A DNA stretch of 64,000 nucleotides, taken from contig CAZRCG010000003.1 of assembly GCA_964598565.1 (NCBI GenBank), forward strand, positions 209,494-273,493, written 5' to 3'. The notes under the pieces were generated by a model. That model did no database searches. It had not been told where the DNA came from and saw only the letters and a list, made by a program, of their open reading frames with translations. Below are positions 1-8,863 of the stretch, in pieces. The stretch is from CAZRCG01 sp964598565. Lineage in GTDB: Bacteria > Bdellovibrionota > UBA2394. The position numbers and the translations under genes are program-made. Every line of letters begins with the position of its first letter. Position 1 is the stretch's first letter.

Positions 1-528
1 TTAAAGAATCGTGTGAATGTAAGCATCGAAGGGGCCCCTGTAAAAGGTCCTGCTACGGCTGAAATTACGATTGTTGAGTTCTCAGATTTTGAGTGCCCCT
101 TTTGCCGACGAGTACTTCCGACGGTTGATAAGGTTATGAAAGATTATGAAGGTAAGGTGAAATTGGCATTTCGACACAATCCGCTTCCCTTTCATTCGCG
201 AGCGACTCCTGCAGCCATAGCCTCCATGGCGGCTCATCGTCAGGGCAAGTTCTGGGAAATGCATGACAAGCTTTTCGTGGGTCAAGAAGCGCTGACCGAT
301 GCAAACTTTAAAAAGTGGGCTAAAGAATTGAAGCTCGATATGAAGAAGTTTGAAAAGGATTTGAAAGATCCAACTCTTGATAAATTGGTTAAAGCCGATG
401 CCGAGTTTGCTCGCTCGAATAATGCAGGGGGTACGCCGAGCTTTTTTATCAATGGAGTCCTTCTTGTGGGCGCTCGTCCTTATGAAGATTTCAAAGAAGT
501 AATTGACGCTCTATTGGCCAAAAAATAA
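1..528 (+). CDS. DsbA-family thiol-disulfide oxidoreductase (5' end outside window)
   Basis: Thioredoxin-fold protein that would oxidise or isomerise disulfides in exported proteins. A CPFC active site follows the first beta strand in the context FSDFECPFC, and the cis-proline motif GTPSFFING lies near the end, as in the DsbA/Thioredoxin_4 family. The reading frame is open from base 1 (LKNR before the GTG at 13), and relatives usually have an N-terminal extension with a signal sequence, so the gene very probably begins upstream of the window. The GTG at 13 has no visible ribosome site. A strong terminator follows 57 bases after the stop, so this is the last gene of its transcript. Confidence 0.85.
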   Translation, partial: LKNRVNVSIEGAPVKGPATAEITIVEFSDFECPFCRRVLPTVDKVMKDYEGKVKLAFRHNPLPFHSRATPAAIASMAAHRQGKFWEMHDKLFVGQEALTDANFKKWAKELKLDMKKFEKDLKDPTLDKLVKADAEFARSNNAGGTPSFFINGVLLVGARPYEDFKEVIDALLAKK

Positions 529-584
529 GAGCTCGTTCGAGCAGAACGATGGATAGAGCGAAGCAGCTCTAAAACGACTTGTCT

Positions 585-627
585 CCAGGCAGTGACTGCG
601 CTAGTGGTCACTGCCTGGGGTTTTTTA
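585..627 (+). terminator. Rho-independent terminator after the DsbA-like gene
   Basis: A perfect 12 bp stem (585-596 with 607-618, CCAGGCAGTGAC against GTCACTGCCTGG) with a 10-base loop is followed at once by GG and a run of six T. This is a textbook intrinsic terminator. Confidence 0.92.
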
Positions 628-691
628 TGCGGGTTCGCTTTGGGCGTCTTTACGGTAGAGGCGTTTCGCTTTCGCGAAAGGGGCTCGAGAA

Positions 692-829
692 ATGACAAAA
701 CGCATTTTAGTAACAACGCGACCAAGTGCTACGCAGGCAGCTGATTTTCATCAGATGGTAACTGTCAACGGAGTAAAAAGTTGTGGCGATTGGCTCGGCT
801 GGCTTAAGAAATTTAAGTTGGGTGGCTGA
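692..829 (+). CDS. Possible small protein of 45 residues, unknown
   Basis: Between the terminator and the aminotransferase lies an open frame starting MTKRILVTTRP and ending in a basic GWLKKFKLGG. A G-rich stretch (AAAGGGGC) about 10 bases upstream of the ATG could act as a weak ribosome site. It stops 25 bases before the GTG of the next gene, so it could be a leader or small gene of that operon. I recognise no family. It could be a chance ORF; codon use cannot be judged at this length. Confidence 0.3.
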   Translation: MTKRILVTTRPSATQAADFHQMVTVNGVKSCGDWLGWLKKFKLGG

Positions 830-853
830 CCACTTTGGGCCTAAAGTGAGGGG

Positions 854-1993
854 GTGAAAAAACTCACTCTTTTTACGCCTGGACCCACCCCTGTTCCAGA
901 CAGGGTGCGTCTCGCCATGGCGAAGGCGCCAATCTATCATCGATCTCAAGAATTTAAGAGACTCTTTCAAAGAGCTCAAACAGAACTAAAACAGATTTTT
1001 GGAACCCAGGGCGATATGATCATTCTGACTTCGTCAGGCACAGGCGCTATGGAAGCTTCGTTGGTCTCGCTTCATGAGAAGGGCGACGAGATTTTAGTGG
1101 TGGACGGCGGCAAATTTGGGGAACGTTTTCATTCGATGTCCAAAAGCTTTGGGCTTGTTCCCACGGTGGAAAAAGTGGCCTGGGGGGACGCTGTTTCAGT
1201 GGAGTCTCTGCGTAAGACGCTGCAGTCGCGTGCGTTTCGTTCCCTTTGCATTCAGGCCTGCGAAACATCAACAGGCACGCATCATCCTATCGAAGATATT
1301 GCCAAAATGCTGCGTGAGTCGAGCCCCCAGACGTTACTTATTGTCGATGGCATAACGGCCATCGGGGCAACACCGATGCCGATGGATTCGTGGGGGATTG
1401 ATTGTCTCATTTCAGGATCTCAGAAAGCGTTCATGATGCCTCCGGGTTTGTCTTTCATCGGTCTAAGTGCGCGCGCGGCGAAACGCATTGAAGATGGCGG
1501 AGGCCTGCCGCGATTTTATTTTGATCTGCGAAAAGAACTCAAAAGCCAGAGTGAAGGTGCGACCGCCTTCACACCAGCCACGATTTTAGTGGAAGGTCTC
1601 TTAGAAGCGTTAGCGATGATGAATGAAGAAGGGCTCGATCGTCTCTACGAGCGCCACCGTAATTTGGCGCGAGCGACTCGAAAGGGTCTTGAGGTGCTCG
1701 GTCTTTCATTGGCGTCTCGCTCACCATGCGTGGCATGCAGTGCTGCGTTTCTTCCCGCGGGCGTCGACGGCAGAGATTTTTTGAAGGCCCTGCGCGAGCG
1801 CTATGGTTTTACCGTCGCAGGAGGACAAGACCAATGGGAAGGGCGAGTCTTGAGGCTCTCTCATCTCGGCTATTATTCGCCCTTTGATCTTTTGTCGGCT
1901 CTGACGGCGATAGGCCGAGAGCTGCAGCGTCGCCATCACCCCGTCGATCTCTCGAAAGCCTTGACGGTTTTTATGGATGAACTGAATCTCTAA
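854..1993 (+). CDS. Class V aminotransferase (serine-pyruvate / alanine-glyoxylate type)
   Basis: PLP-dependent transaminase of 379 residues. The N-terminal FTPGPTPVP is the signature of the alanine-glyoxylate / serine-pyruvate / phosphoserine branch of class V enzymes. The PLP lysine lies in SGSQKAFMMPPG near residue 195, after the D of LLIVDGITAIG. The start is GTG with a G-rich stretch directly in front. Its stop codon shares a base with the start of the next gene, a 2-hydroxyacid dehydrogenase, so the two are translationally coupled. Such pairs usually make serine from 3-phosphoglycerate or interconvert serine, hydroxypyruvate and glyoxylate. The exact substrate cannot be read from sequence. 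Confidence 0.85.
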   Translation: MKKLTLFTPGPTPVPDRVRLAMAKAPIYHRSQEFKRLFQRAQTELKQIFGTQGDMIILTSSGTGAMEASLVSLHEKGDEILVVDGGKFGERFHSMSKSFGLVPTVEKVAWGDAVSVESLRKTLQSRAFRSLCIQACETSTGTHHPIEDIAKMLRESSPQTLLIVDGITAIGATPMPMDSWGIDCLISGSQKAFMMPPGLSFIGLSARAAKRIEDGGGLPRFYFDLRKELKSQSEGATAFTPATILVEGLLEALAMMNEEGLDRLYERHRNLARATRKGLEVLGLSLASRSPCVACSAAFLPAGVDGRDFLKALRERYGFTVAGGQDQWEGRVLRLSHLGYYSPFDLLSALTAIGRELQRRHHPVDLSKALTVFMDELNL

Positions 1994-2937
1994 TGGCCTA
2001 TGCAGTGAACAGATGGCATCTTCTCGCGACGGAAGGCTTGTCTCCTTATCTGAGAAAGGCGCTTACAGGGCTGCCGCTATTCATCAAGGAATTTGATTTT
2101 CGTGGTAGAAGTATTCGCATTCCTCTTTCTGAGGCGCATAAAACAGAGATTCTTTTCATTCGTTCATCCACGCGTATCGATGCAGCTCAGTTGGCGAACT
2201 TTCCCCGGCTGCGAATTGTCGTTCGGGCAGGGGTAGGTTTAGATCATATCGATCAAAATTTATGCCGGCAGCGACGTATCAAAATCATTCATTCACCCGC
2301 CGCGTCCACGCAAAGTGTGGCTGAGCTCACTCTGATGTTAGCACTTGAGGCCCTTCGCTGTGCGCGTTTGCATCGAGAGGCCTTTCAACGGGGATTTTTT
2401 AGGGCCCCTCACGTGAGGGGTCGCGAACTCTCAGGTATAAAGGCGGGTATCATTGGCTTGGGAAGAATTGGTGGCCGAGTGGCGCGTTTACTAAGCGCGT
2501 TTGGTGCCGAGGTATGCGCTACCGACCCGTACCGAAGTGAGGCGTATTTTCGTCGTCACCGTGTTAAGAGACGGTCATTTGATGGCCTGGTTGAAGAGTC
2601 TCAAATTCTATTTTTGCACTGCCCCTTAACAGAAGAAACCTTTCATTTGATTAATAAGCGCGCGATCAGCAAGATGCCTTCGGGTGTGGTGGTGGTGAAT
2701 ACGGCGCGAGGTGGCCTGGTCGATGAACACGCGATTTTGCGGGCCTTGCGTGATGAACGATGGGGCGCTTATGCGGTGGATGTTTTGGAGCGCGAGCCGC
2801 CACTAGCGAAACATCCTTTGCTGAAGCACGAACGAGTTTTGTGGCTACCTCACTTAGGGGCCCAGACGAACGAAGCTCAGCAGAGACAAGACGAAGACTT
2901 AGTCATGAAGCTAAAAAATGTTTTGAAAAAGGAGTGA
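1993..2937 (+). CDS. D-2-hydroxyacid dehydrogenase, SerA-like, without regulatory domain
   Basis: NAD-dependent dehydrogenase of 314 residues. The Rossmann motif GIIGLGRIGGRVAR sits near residue 150, followed by the VVVNTARGGLVDE block with the catalytic Arg, the E of the DVLEREPP region and the catalytic His in LPHLGA. It lacks the C-terminal ACT or ASB domain of long phosphoglycerate dehydrogenases, so feedback by serine is not expected through that route. The ATG overlaps the stop of the aminotransferase by one base, and purA follows after 3 bases. Phosphoglycerate dehydrogenase is the most likely role given the neighbour; hydroxypyruvate or glyoxylate reductase is the main alternative. 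Confidence 0.8.
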   Translation: MAYAVNRWHLLATEGLSPYLRKALTGLPLFIKEFDFRGRSIRIPLSEAHKTEILFIRSSTRIDAAQLANFPRLRIVVRAGVGLDHIDQNLCRQRRIKIIHSPAASTQSVAELTLMLALEALRCARLHREAFQRGFFRAPHVRGRELSGIKAGIIGLGRIGGRVARLLSAFGAEVCATDPYRSEAYFRRHRVKRRSFDGLVEESQILFLHCPLTEETFHLINKRAISKMPSGVVVVNTARGGLVDEHAILRALRDERWGAYAVDVLEREPPLAKHPLLKHERVLWLPHLGAQTNEAQQRQDEDLVMKLKNVLKKE

Positions 2938-2940
2938 GGT

Positions 2941-4236
2941 ATGGTGGAGCGAGCGCACAATATTGCCCTGGTAGGCTTGCAGTGGGGCGACGAGGGTAAG
3001 GCGAAAATTATTGATACGCTAGCGGAACGAGCTGATTGCGTCGTGCGCTTTCAGGGCGGCAATAACGCTGGCCATACGATTGTCGTAGGGGGCGAAAAGA
3101 CCGTTCTTCATTTGATTCCTTCCGGCATTTTGCATCCTCAGACAGTCAATATCATCGGCAACGGTGTTGTCTTCGACATGGACGTTTTTCTTCACGAGTG
3201 TGAGTCATTAGCTAATAAAGGGGTGGACATAAGCCCAAAGAGAATAAAAGTTTCTGAGCTCTGTCATATTATCATGCCCTACCATGGCATGCTCGATCGG
3301 GCGCGTGAAAAGAAAACCTCCCGTATCGGCACCACGGGCCGCGGCATTGGCCCGACCTACGGCGATAAATCGATGCGATTGGGGCTTCGCCTTGGCGATT
3401 TGCGTTGGCCCGATCGCGCACGCGATCGAATCCGTCCTGTGTTTGATGAGAAGCTCGAACAACTTAAGAACTTGGGTTCGTCTGAGATTCCGCAGTTCGA
3501 ACAAGTTTGGGAACAAATCTTACAGCTCTTTAAGCGAGTGGAGCCCTATTTGGTAGACACGGCTCGATACCTTCGTGATCAGCAGGCCGAAAAAAAGTAT
3601 ATCGTCTTTGAAGGGGCTCAGGGCACGATGCTCGATATTGACTACGGCACGTATCCGTATGTCACAAGCTCCAATACCTTGTCGGGTTTTATTGCTTGCG
3701 GCAGCGGCGTAGCTCCCAAGGCGATCCAACGAGTTGTGGGTTTGACGAAAGCTTATACCACCCGCGTAGGCTCGGGCCCCTTTCCGACAGAGTGCGTGGG
3801 CTCGCAGGCTGAGGCTGGTAAATGGATGGCCGAAAAAGGCAACGAATTTGGGTCGACGACCGGGCGAGCTCGACGCTGCGGATGGCTTGATTTAATGGCC
3901 CTCAAACGAGCCGTAGAGCTGAACGGCGTGGATATGCTGGCCATCAGTAAACTCGATGTACTTTCAGGTCTTCCGACCGTGAAAGTGGCGACAGCCTATA
4001 AAATTAATGGAGAGGTGACCAAAGATTTTCCTAACTTTTGGGTCGACGAACCCGAGGCCATTTACGAAGAGTTGAAGGGCTGGCCAATTTTTCCTGGCAC
4101 CTCCAAAGAAGAAGAACTTCCACCTGAAGTGCATGCATTCATTAAGTGCATAGAAGCCTATGTGGGAGTACCCGTATCTCTCATTTCATCGGGCCAAGAT
4201 CGTCGCGCTATGGTGGTGCGAAGCGATGTTTTTTGA
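2941..4236 (+). CDS. purA: Adenylosuccinate synthetase
   Basis: Cytosolic enzyme that joins IMP and aspartate using GTP, the first step from IMP to AMP. Length 431 is usual. Visible family blocks are QWGDEGKAK (phosphate loop), FQGGNNAGHT, GTTGRGIGPTY, GAQGTMLDIDYGTYPYVTSS, TRVGSGPFPTE and TTGRARRCGWLD. The phosphate loop reads GDEGKAK where the family is almost always GDEGKGK. It starts 3 bases after the dehydrogenase stop and probably shares its transcript. Confidence 0.97.
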   Translation: MVERAHNIALVGLQWGDEGKAKIIDTLAERADCVVRFQGGNNAGHTIVVGGEKTVLHLIPSGILHPQTVNIIGNGVVFDMDVFLHECESLANKGVDISPKRIKVSELCHIIMPYHGMLDRAREKKTSRIGTTGRGIGPTYGDKSMRLGLRLGDLRWPDRARDRIRPVFDEKLEQLKNLGSSEIPQFEQVWEQILQLFKRVEPYLVDTARYLRDQQAEKKYIVFEGAQGTMLDIDYGTYPYVTSSNTLSGFIACGSGVAPKAIQRVVGLTKAYTTRVGSGPFPTECVGSQAEAGKWMAEKGNEFGSTTGRARRCGWLDLMALKRAVELNGVDMLAISKLDVLSGLPTVKVATAYKINGEVTKDFPNFWVDEPEAIYEELKGWPIFPGTSKEEELPPEVHAFIKCIEAYVGVPVSLISSGQDRRAMVVRSDVF

Positions 4237-4253
4237 CAGAAAGTGAATGCGTT

Positions 4254-5375
4254 TTGGATAGTTCTGATTTTGAATTTGACGTTCCTGAATCGTCGATCGC
4301 GGTACAGCTCGCACAGCCTCCGTCGTCAGCTAAATTGCTCATCTATAACCGAGACGCGCAGTCAATGGCGCATCGTCGCTTTTTCGATTTGCCCGATATT
4401 TTAGGGTCTCGTTGTGTGATGGTATTTAACGAATCGAGAGTTTTGAGAGCTCGTTTTCGTGCGCGACGCCAAACCGGCGCCGAACTCGAAGGTTTGCTTC
4501 TGCCCGATACTTCAGAGCCCAATTTAACAAAGGGTGACTTGCTGAAAGGTGTTCTATCGAAACGCGATTCCAAAGCGTCGTCCAAATTCAGAGCTTGGAT
4601 GAGGGGCCGCGTCGAGCCCGGCGAAATAATTTACGTTGAAGGTTTTGGGGCTTTGCATGTGCTCGCCAAAGAAGAACGAGCCGTTGTCTTTGAAGGCTGC
4701 CGAGAGGACTTCGCTCAGTTTCTTCAGACGCATGGAGAGATTCCCATTCCTCCCTATATTCTTCATGAGCGAAAGCGTCGCGGGCGGAATGATCTGCAAG
4801 ATCATGACGAAGCATGCTACCAGAGCCGACTGGCAGCATCTCAAGGGCCTCGAACGACCTCGTTCTCGTCGGCGGCACCCACGGCGTCTTTGCACTTTGA
4901 TAATGAACTTCTTCAGTCTCTGGAGGCAGCGGGCATTGATTCAATGCGTATCGGTCTTGACATTGGAGCGCCCACGTTTGCTCCGTTAGATGAGGGCGAT
5001 CTCTCCAACTTAGCGATTGCCGGCGAGTGGATCGACGTGCGTGAAGAAGCATGGCAGAGAATCATGCACGCTAAGGCGAACGGCAAGAAGATCGTCGCCG
5101 TTGGCACTACGGCCCTGCGAGCTCTCGAATCAGCGGCTCGCTGGGGGGCTGGGCACTACGAAACGAAACTGACGGTGAAGCCTCCTTTTGAGTTCAAGAT
5201 TGTCGATTCGCTTATTACCAACTTTCATTGGTCACGAAGTTCGTTGCTCGTGCTGGCCGCTACGTTTATGAGTCATGGGGCCTCACAGGCCACCCAGTGG
5301 CGCACGGTTTACGAAGAGGCTCTTAAACGAGATTATTTGTTCTATTCGTTTGGGGATGCCATGTTGATTGAATAA
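4254..5375 (+). CDS. queA: S-adenosylmethionine:tRNA ribosyltransferase-isomerase (divergent)
   Basis: Transfers the ribosyl part of AdoMet to 7-aminomethyl-7-deazaguanine in tRNA, the step that makes epoxyqueuosine after Tgt. Family blocks include DFEFDVPESSIA at the N terminus, VMVFNESRVLRAR, IPIPPYI, SAAPTASLHF and LITNFHWSRSSLL. The frame is open far upstream inside purA, but homology begins at the DSSDFEF segment, so I chose TTG at 4254; TTG at 4233, overlapping the purA stop, is the alternative. The normally conserved LHVGAGTF block reads LDIGAPTF. Length 373 is slightly above the usual 340-360. tgt follows after 78 bases. Confidence 0.9.
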   Translation: MDSSDFEFDVPESSIAVQLAQPPSSAKLLIYNRDAQSMAHRRFFDLPDILGSRCVMVFNESRVLRARFRARRQTGAELEGLLLPDTSEPNLTKGDLLKGVLSKRDSKASSKFRAWMRGRVEPGEIIYVEGFGALHVLAKEERAVVFEGCREDFAQFLQTHGEIPIPPYILHERKRRGRNDLQDHDEACYQSRLAASQGPRTTSFSSAAPTASLHFDNELLQSLEAAGIDSMRIGLDIGAPTFAPLDEGDLSNLAIAGEWIDVREEAWQRIMHAKANGKKIVAVGTTALRALESAARWGAGHYETKLTVKPPFEFKIVDSLITNFHWSRSSLLVLAATFMSHGASQATQWRTVYEEALKRDYLFYSFGDAMLIE

Positions 5376-5453
5376 GTGAGCGCGCCCAAAAGGCATGCTT
5401 CGGTGATTTTTTCTCTCGCTATCTGCGAATAAAGATCGTAAATCGCATAGTCG

Positions 5454-6635
5454 GTGCTTCAGCAAACTCCAGGAACATTCGAAATTTTAAATCGCGATCA
5501 CGCGACGTCGGCGCGTTGCGGTCGCTTAACTCTTAGCCATGGCAATCTCGACACCCCCGTATTCATGCCAGTAGGAACGCGCGGCAATGTGCGAGGCCTT
5601 GAGGCAGACGCCGTTGAATCCCTGGGGGCTGAAATCATGCTCGGCAATACCTATCATCTTTATGAACGCCCAGGTGTCGACATTATCAAAGAGCTGGGGG
5701 GCCTCCATGCGTTTATGTCGTGGAATCGCAATTTATTAACCGACAGTGGTGGCTTTCAGGTCTTTAGTTTGGCGCATTCTCGCAAAATATCCGACCACTC
5801 CGTGGTATTTCGCTCGCTTCTCGACGGTCAACAGCACGAACTTACTCCCGAAAAAGTGGTTTCGATTCAAGAAGCGTTTGGCAGCGATGTTATGATGGTT
5901 TTAGATGAGTGCGCCGCGGCCAAGGCCTCTCGCGACGAAGTCGAATGGGCGGCGCAGCGCACAACTCTTTGGGCCCAGCGAGCTCGACTGTGTCAAACGC
6001 GAGACGATTTACTGTTGTTTCCCATCGTTCAGGGAGGCATCTTTGAAGACCTACGAAAAAAGAGTTTAGACGATTTACTGGCTCTTGAGACACCCACCCA
6101 GCCCTGGAAAGGTGTAGCGGTGGGTGGTTTGAGCGTTGGGGAAGATAAGGCCGATTTTGTGCGCATCTTAAACTCACTTCGACCTCACTTGCCCGAAGAT
6201 CGGCCGCACTATCTCATGGGTGTGGGCACTCCCAAAGATTTAGTATTCGCGGTGGCCTGTGGTATTGATATGTTTGATTGCGTCTTGCCATCGCGTAATG
6301 GCCGCCATGGTATTGTTATGTCGAAATCGGGCCGGATGAATCTAATTAACGCTCAGTATCGCAATGACAATCGCCCCATTGACGAGTCATGCTCGTGTGC
6401 GGTGTGTTTGCGTCACAGTCGAGCTTTTTTAAGACATCTCTTTCAGGTAGGAGATAATTTGGCAGGCCGCCTCGCCACTCTCCACAATGTGGCCTACTTT
6501 ATGGATCTCATGAGTGAGATACGGCGGCACATCGCCGCCGGCACCTTTTCATCGTTCATGAGAGATTTTCTCGTGCGCGACGATCAACGCTTTTTGGGCG
6601 GAGAAAAGGGATTCAATGATTATCCGGTCTTATGA
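5454..6635 (+). CDS. tgt: tRNA-guanine transglycosylase
   Basis: Swaps guanine 34 for preQ1 in tRNAs with GUN anticodons. The substrate-binding DSGGFQVFSL, the VGGLSVGE loop and the nucleophile region GIDMFDCVLPSRNGRHG are all present, and the zinc site CSCAVC...H is seen near residue 315. Length 393 is near the bacterial norm. The GTG at 5454 has no clear ribosome site but fits the N terminus of the family. It sits in the common queA-tgt-yajC-secD-secF order. Confidence 0.96.
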   Translation: MLQQTPGTFEILNRDHATSARCGRLTLSHGNLDTPVFMPVGTRGNVRGLEADAVESLGAEIMLGNTYHLYERPGVDIIKELGGLHAFMSWNRNLLTDSGGFQVFSLAHSRKISDHSVVFRSLLDGQQHELTPEKVVSIQEAFGSDVMMVLDECAAAKASRDEVEWAAQRTTLWAQRARLCQTRDDLLLFPIVQGGIFEDLRKKSLDDLLALETPTQPWKGVAVGGLSVGEDKADFVRILNSLRPHLPEDRPHYLMGVGTPKDLVFAVACGIDMFDCVLPSRNGRHGIVMSKSGRMNLINAQYRNDNRPIDESCSCAVCLRHSRAFLRHLFQVGDNLAGRLATLHNVAYFMDLMSEIRRHIAAGTFSSFMRDFLVRDDQRFLGGEKGFNDYPVL

Positions 6636-6743
6636 CTATTTGAGACTCTTAGCCCTTTACAGCCCCCCAGGCCTTGCCTAATTTCTTACAAGAATAGGAA
6701 TTCGGTAACGAACTCCAGGATAGCGACGAAAGGACACCTAATT

Positions 6744-7103
6744 ATGCAGAATGGATTTTATTTGCTTTGGACCGCCTTAACAGGTCAGACAGAGGCGGCC
6801 GCGCCAGCTGCCGCACGTTCTGACTGGAGCCCTTTGGTGGGTATCGTCTTAATGCTCGCGGTTTTCTTTTTCTTTATTATTTTGCCCCAAAATCGAAAGG
6901 CTAAGAAGCAGGCCGAGTTTTTGGCGAGCCTAGCAAAAGGCGACGCCGTGGTTACGCAAAGCGGCCTCTACGGAAAAATCGTTGGTATTGCTGAGCGTGT
7001 CGTCACCCTGGAAATTGCTCCTCAAGTGAGAGTGCGTGTCGATCGACAAACCATTGCCGGAAAAGATGAATTTTCAACCGATTCTAAAGAAAAGGCTGCT
7101 TAA
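6744..7103 (+). CDS. yajC: Preprotein translocase accessory subunit YajC
   Basis: Small inner-membrane partner of SecDF in the holotranslocon. One membrane helix lies near residues 29-50 (LVGIVLMLAVFFFFIILP) and is followed by the family hallmark PQNRKAKK and a GDAVVTQSGLYGKI beta domain. GAAAGGAC lies about 10 bases before the ATG. The 108-base gap after tgt may hold a promoter, but none is convincing. secD starts 5 bases after the stop. Confidence 0.95.
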   Translation: MQNGFYLLWTALTGQTEAAAPAAARSDWSPLVGIVLMLAVFFFFIILPQNRKAKKQAEFLASLAKGDAVVTQSGLYGKIVGIAERVVTLEIAPQVRVRVDRQTIAGKDEFSTDSKEKAA

Positions 7104-7108
7104 AATTT

Positions 7109-8791
7109 ATGGCTAAATTTTGGCTCACATTTGTGGCTCTCATTGTTAGTATTATCTTGCTTTTGCCTTCACTGGTACCAGAGTCTAGTTCGTTGGCGAG
7201 CTATCTACCTGGCAAGAAATTAAGCCTAGGCTTAGATCTGCGAGGGGGCATTCATATTGTCCTGGGCGTGGAGATTCAAAAAGCCTGGGAAGTAGAGCTC
7301 GATCGTTTGGCCACCAGTGTCGATGAACAGCTCAAAGAGAAAGGCTTAGTCGGCTATACCGTTGAGCGAAATCGGTCCGGCGAATCGGTTGTAGTCAAAC
7401 TTCGAGATATCAATGACCAAAAAGCATTTGAAGATGTTTTGGCTTCTTTTTTCTACGGCACTCTCGAAGTATCGACCCGAGAAGGAGCCCTTTATAGTTT
7501 GGTATTAAACCCCGATCATAAGACCCAGTTGGGTGTGGATTCATTGGAACAGGCTCGGGATATTATTCGCAATCGTGTCGATGAGTTTGGAGTGGCGGAG
7601 CCCATTGTACAGAAACAGGGGGCGGACCGAATTTTAGTGCAGTTGCCTGGTATTCAAGATCCTGAGCGAGCCATTCAGTTGCTTGGAAAGACGGCGCTTT
7701 TGGAGTTTAAGGTGGTGGATTCAACCATGGACCCAGAGCAGTTGGACGGACTGATTGCGAGATACCGTGATCAGGTAGGGTTTAGAAATCAGTTTACGCG
7801 TACGGAGCTGGAGGCTCTCAATCAGGCGATGAAATCAGAGTTGCCAGTGGGAACCTTGGTTTCTTTCGAGCGACTTGGAGATTCTCGTAGTCGAGAAGTG
7901 TCGTTGAGACCTTACCTTTTAAAAGCAGAGACGGTACTCACTGGCAATGCCTTAGAGGATGCTCGCGTGACATCGGATACTCAGACAGAAAAGCCTCAGG
8001 TTTCATTGCGTTTTTCACAAGCAGGGGCGCAAAATTTTGAAAAAATTACCGAAGCTAATGTCGGACAACTTTTAGCCATAGTGTTAGACGGCGTTGTGGT
8101 TTCGGCCCCTGTAATTCGTGAGAAAATTCCTGCGGCTAGTGCTGGGGCAACCATTTCATTAGGCACGGGCAATCGTCAAAAGATGTATGAAGAAGCGCGC
8201 GATTTGGCACTCGTGCTGCGATCAGGAGCTTTGCCCGCCCCTGTGGAGATTTTAGAGAATCGTACGGTAGGTGCCAGTCTTGGAAAAGAATCGATCGATC
8301 AAGGTATGACGGCCGGTCTTTTAGGAGCGCTGTTTATTGTTGTCTTTATGATTCTCTACTATCGGTGGTCAGGAGTGCTAGCGAACTGGTGTTTGCTCAT
8401 CAATATTTCTATGTTGTTGGCTATTATGGCGCTTTTTCAGGCCACACTTACTCTGCCGGGGATTGCGGGTATCGTGCTGACCGTTGGAATGGCGGTGGAT
8501 TCAAACGTCGTGATCATTGAGCGTATTCGAGATGAGCTTCGATCGGGGCGAAAGACTCGAGCCGCTCTTGAAGCAGGATTTGAGGGAGCTCATCGAGCGC
8601 TTTTTGATTCGAATCTCACCACCATCATCGCAGGTATTGTACTTTATAACTTTGGAACAGGGCCTATCCGCGGTTTTGCGGTGACGCTTATTGTAGGATT
8701 GATCTGTAACTACATTGCCTCAGTATGGTTTTCAAGATGGATTTACGAATGGTTCTTAGACAGCGGTAAGGCGACAAGGCTTTCGGTCTGA
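7109..8791 (+). CDS. secD: Protein translocase subunit SecD
   Basis: RND-type inner-membrane protein that uses the proton gradient to finish protein export. It shows an N-terminal helix, the LSLGLDLRGG motif, a large periplasmic P1 region, and five C-terminal helices with GMAVDSNVVIIERIRDEL. Length 560 is typical for SecD lacking extra insertions. It lies between yajC and secF on one transcript. Confidence 0.97.
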   Translation: MAKFWLTFVALIVSIILLLPSLVPESSSLASYLPGKKLSLGLDLRGGIHIVLGVEIQKAWEVELDRLATSVDEQLKEKGLVGYTVERNRSGESVVVKLRDINDQKAFEDVLASFFYGTLEVSTREGALYSLVLNPDHKTQLGVDSLEQARDIIRNRVDEFGVAEPIVQKQGADRILVQLPGIQDPERAIQLLGKTALLEFKVVDSTMDPEQLDGLIARYRDQVGFRNQFTRTELEALNQAMKSELPVGTLVSFERLGDSRSREVSLRPYLLKAETVLTGNALEDARVTSDTQTEKPQVSLRFSQAGAQNFEKITEANVGQLLAIVLDGVVVSAPVIREKIPAASAGATISLGTGNRQKMYEEARDLALVLRSGALPAPVEILENRTVGASLGKESIDQGMTAGLLGALFIVVFMILYYRWSGVLANWCLLINISMLLAIMALFQATLTLPGIAGIVLTVGMAVDSNVVIIERIRDELRSGRKTRAALEAGFEGAHRALFDSNLTTIIAGIVLYNFGTGPIRGFAVTLIVGLICNYIASVWFSRWIYEWFLDSGKATRLSV

Positions 8792-8863
8792 TGGGTGGGC
8801 GAGTAGCCGCCTGTAGCGGATGGATTCAAGTGATGAATAGTGTAGAGGTAGGGAGCTTAAGAT

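Noticed and set aside
4146..4253. N-terminal extension of QueA into purA
   Set aside because: QueA homology begins after 4254 and the extension only mirrors purA in another frame.
4588..5052. Minus-strand ORF of 154 codons
   Set aside because: Fully antisense to queA, which has clear family motifs; no domain or start signal.
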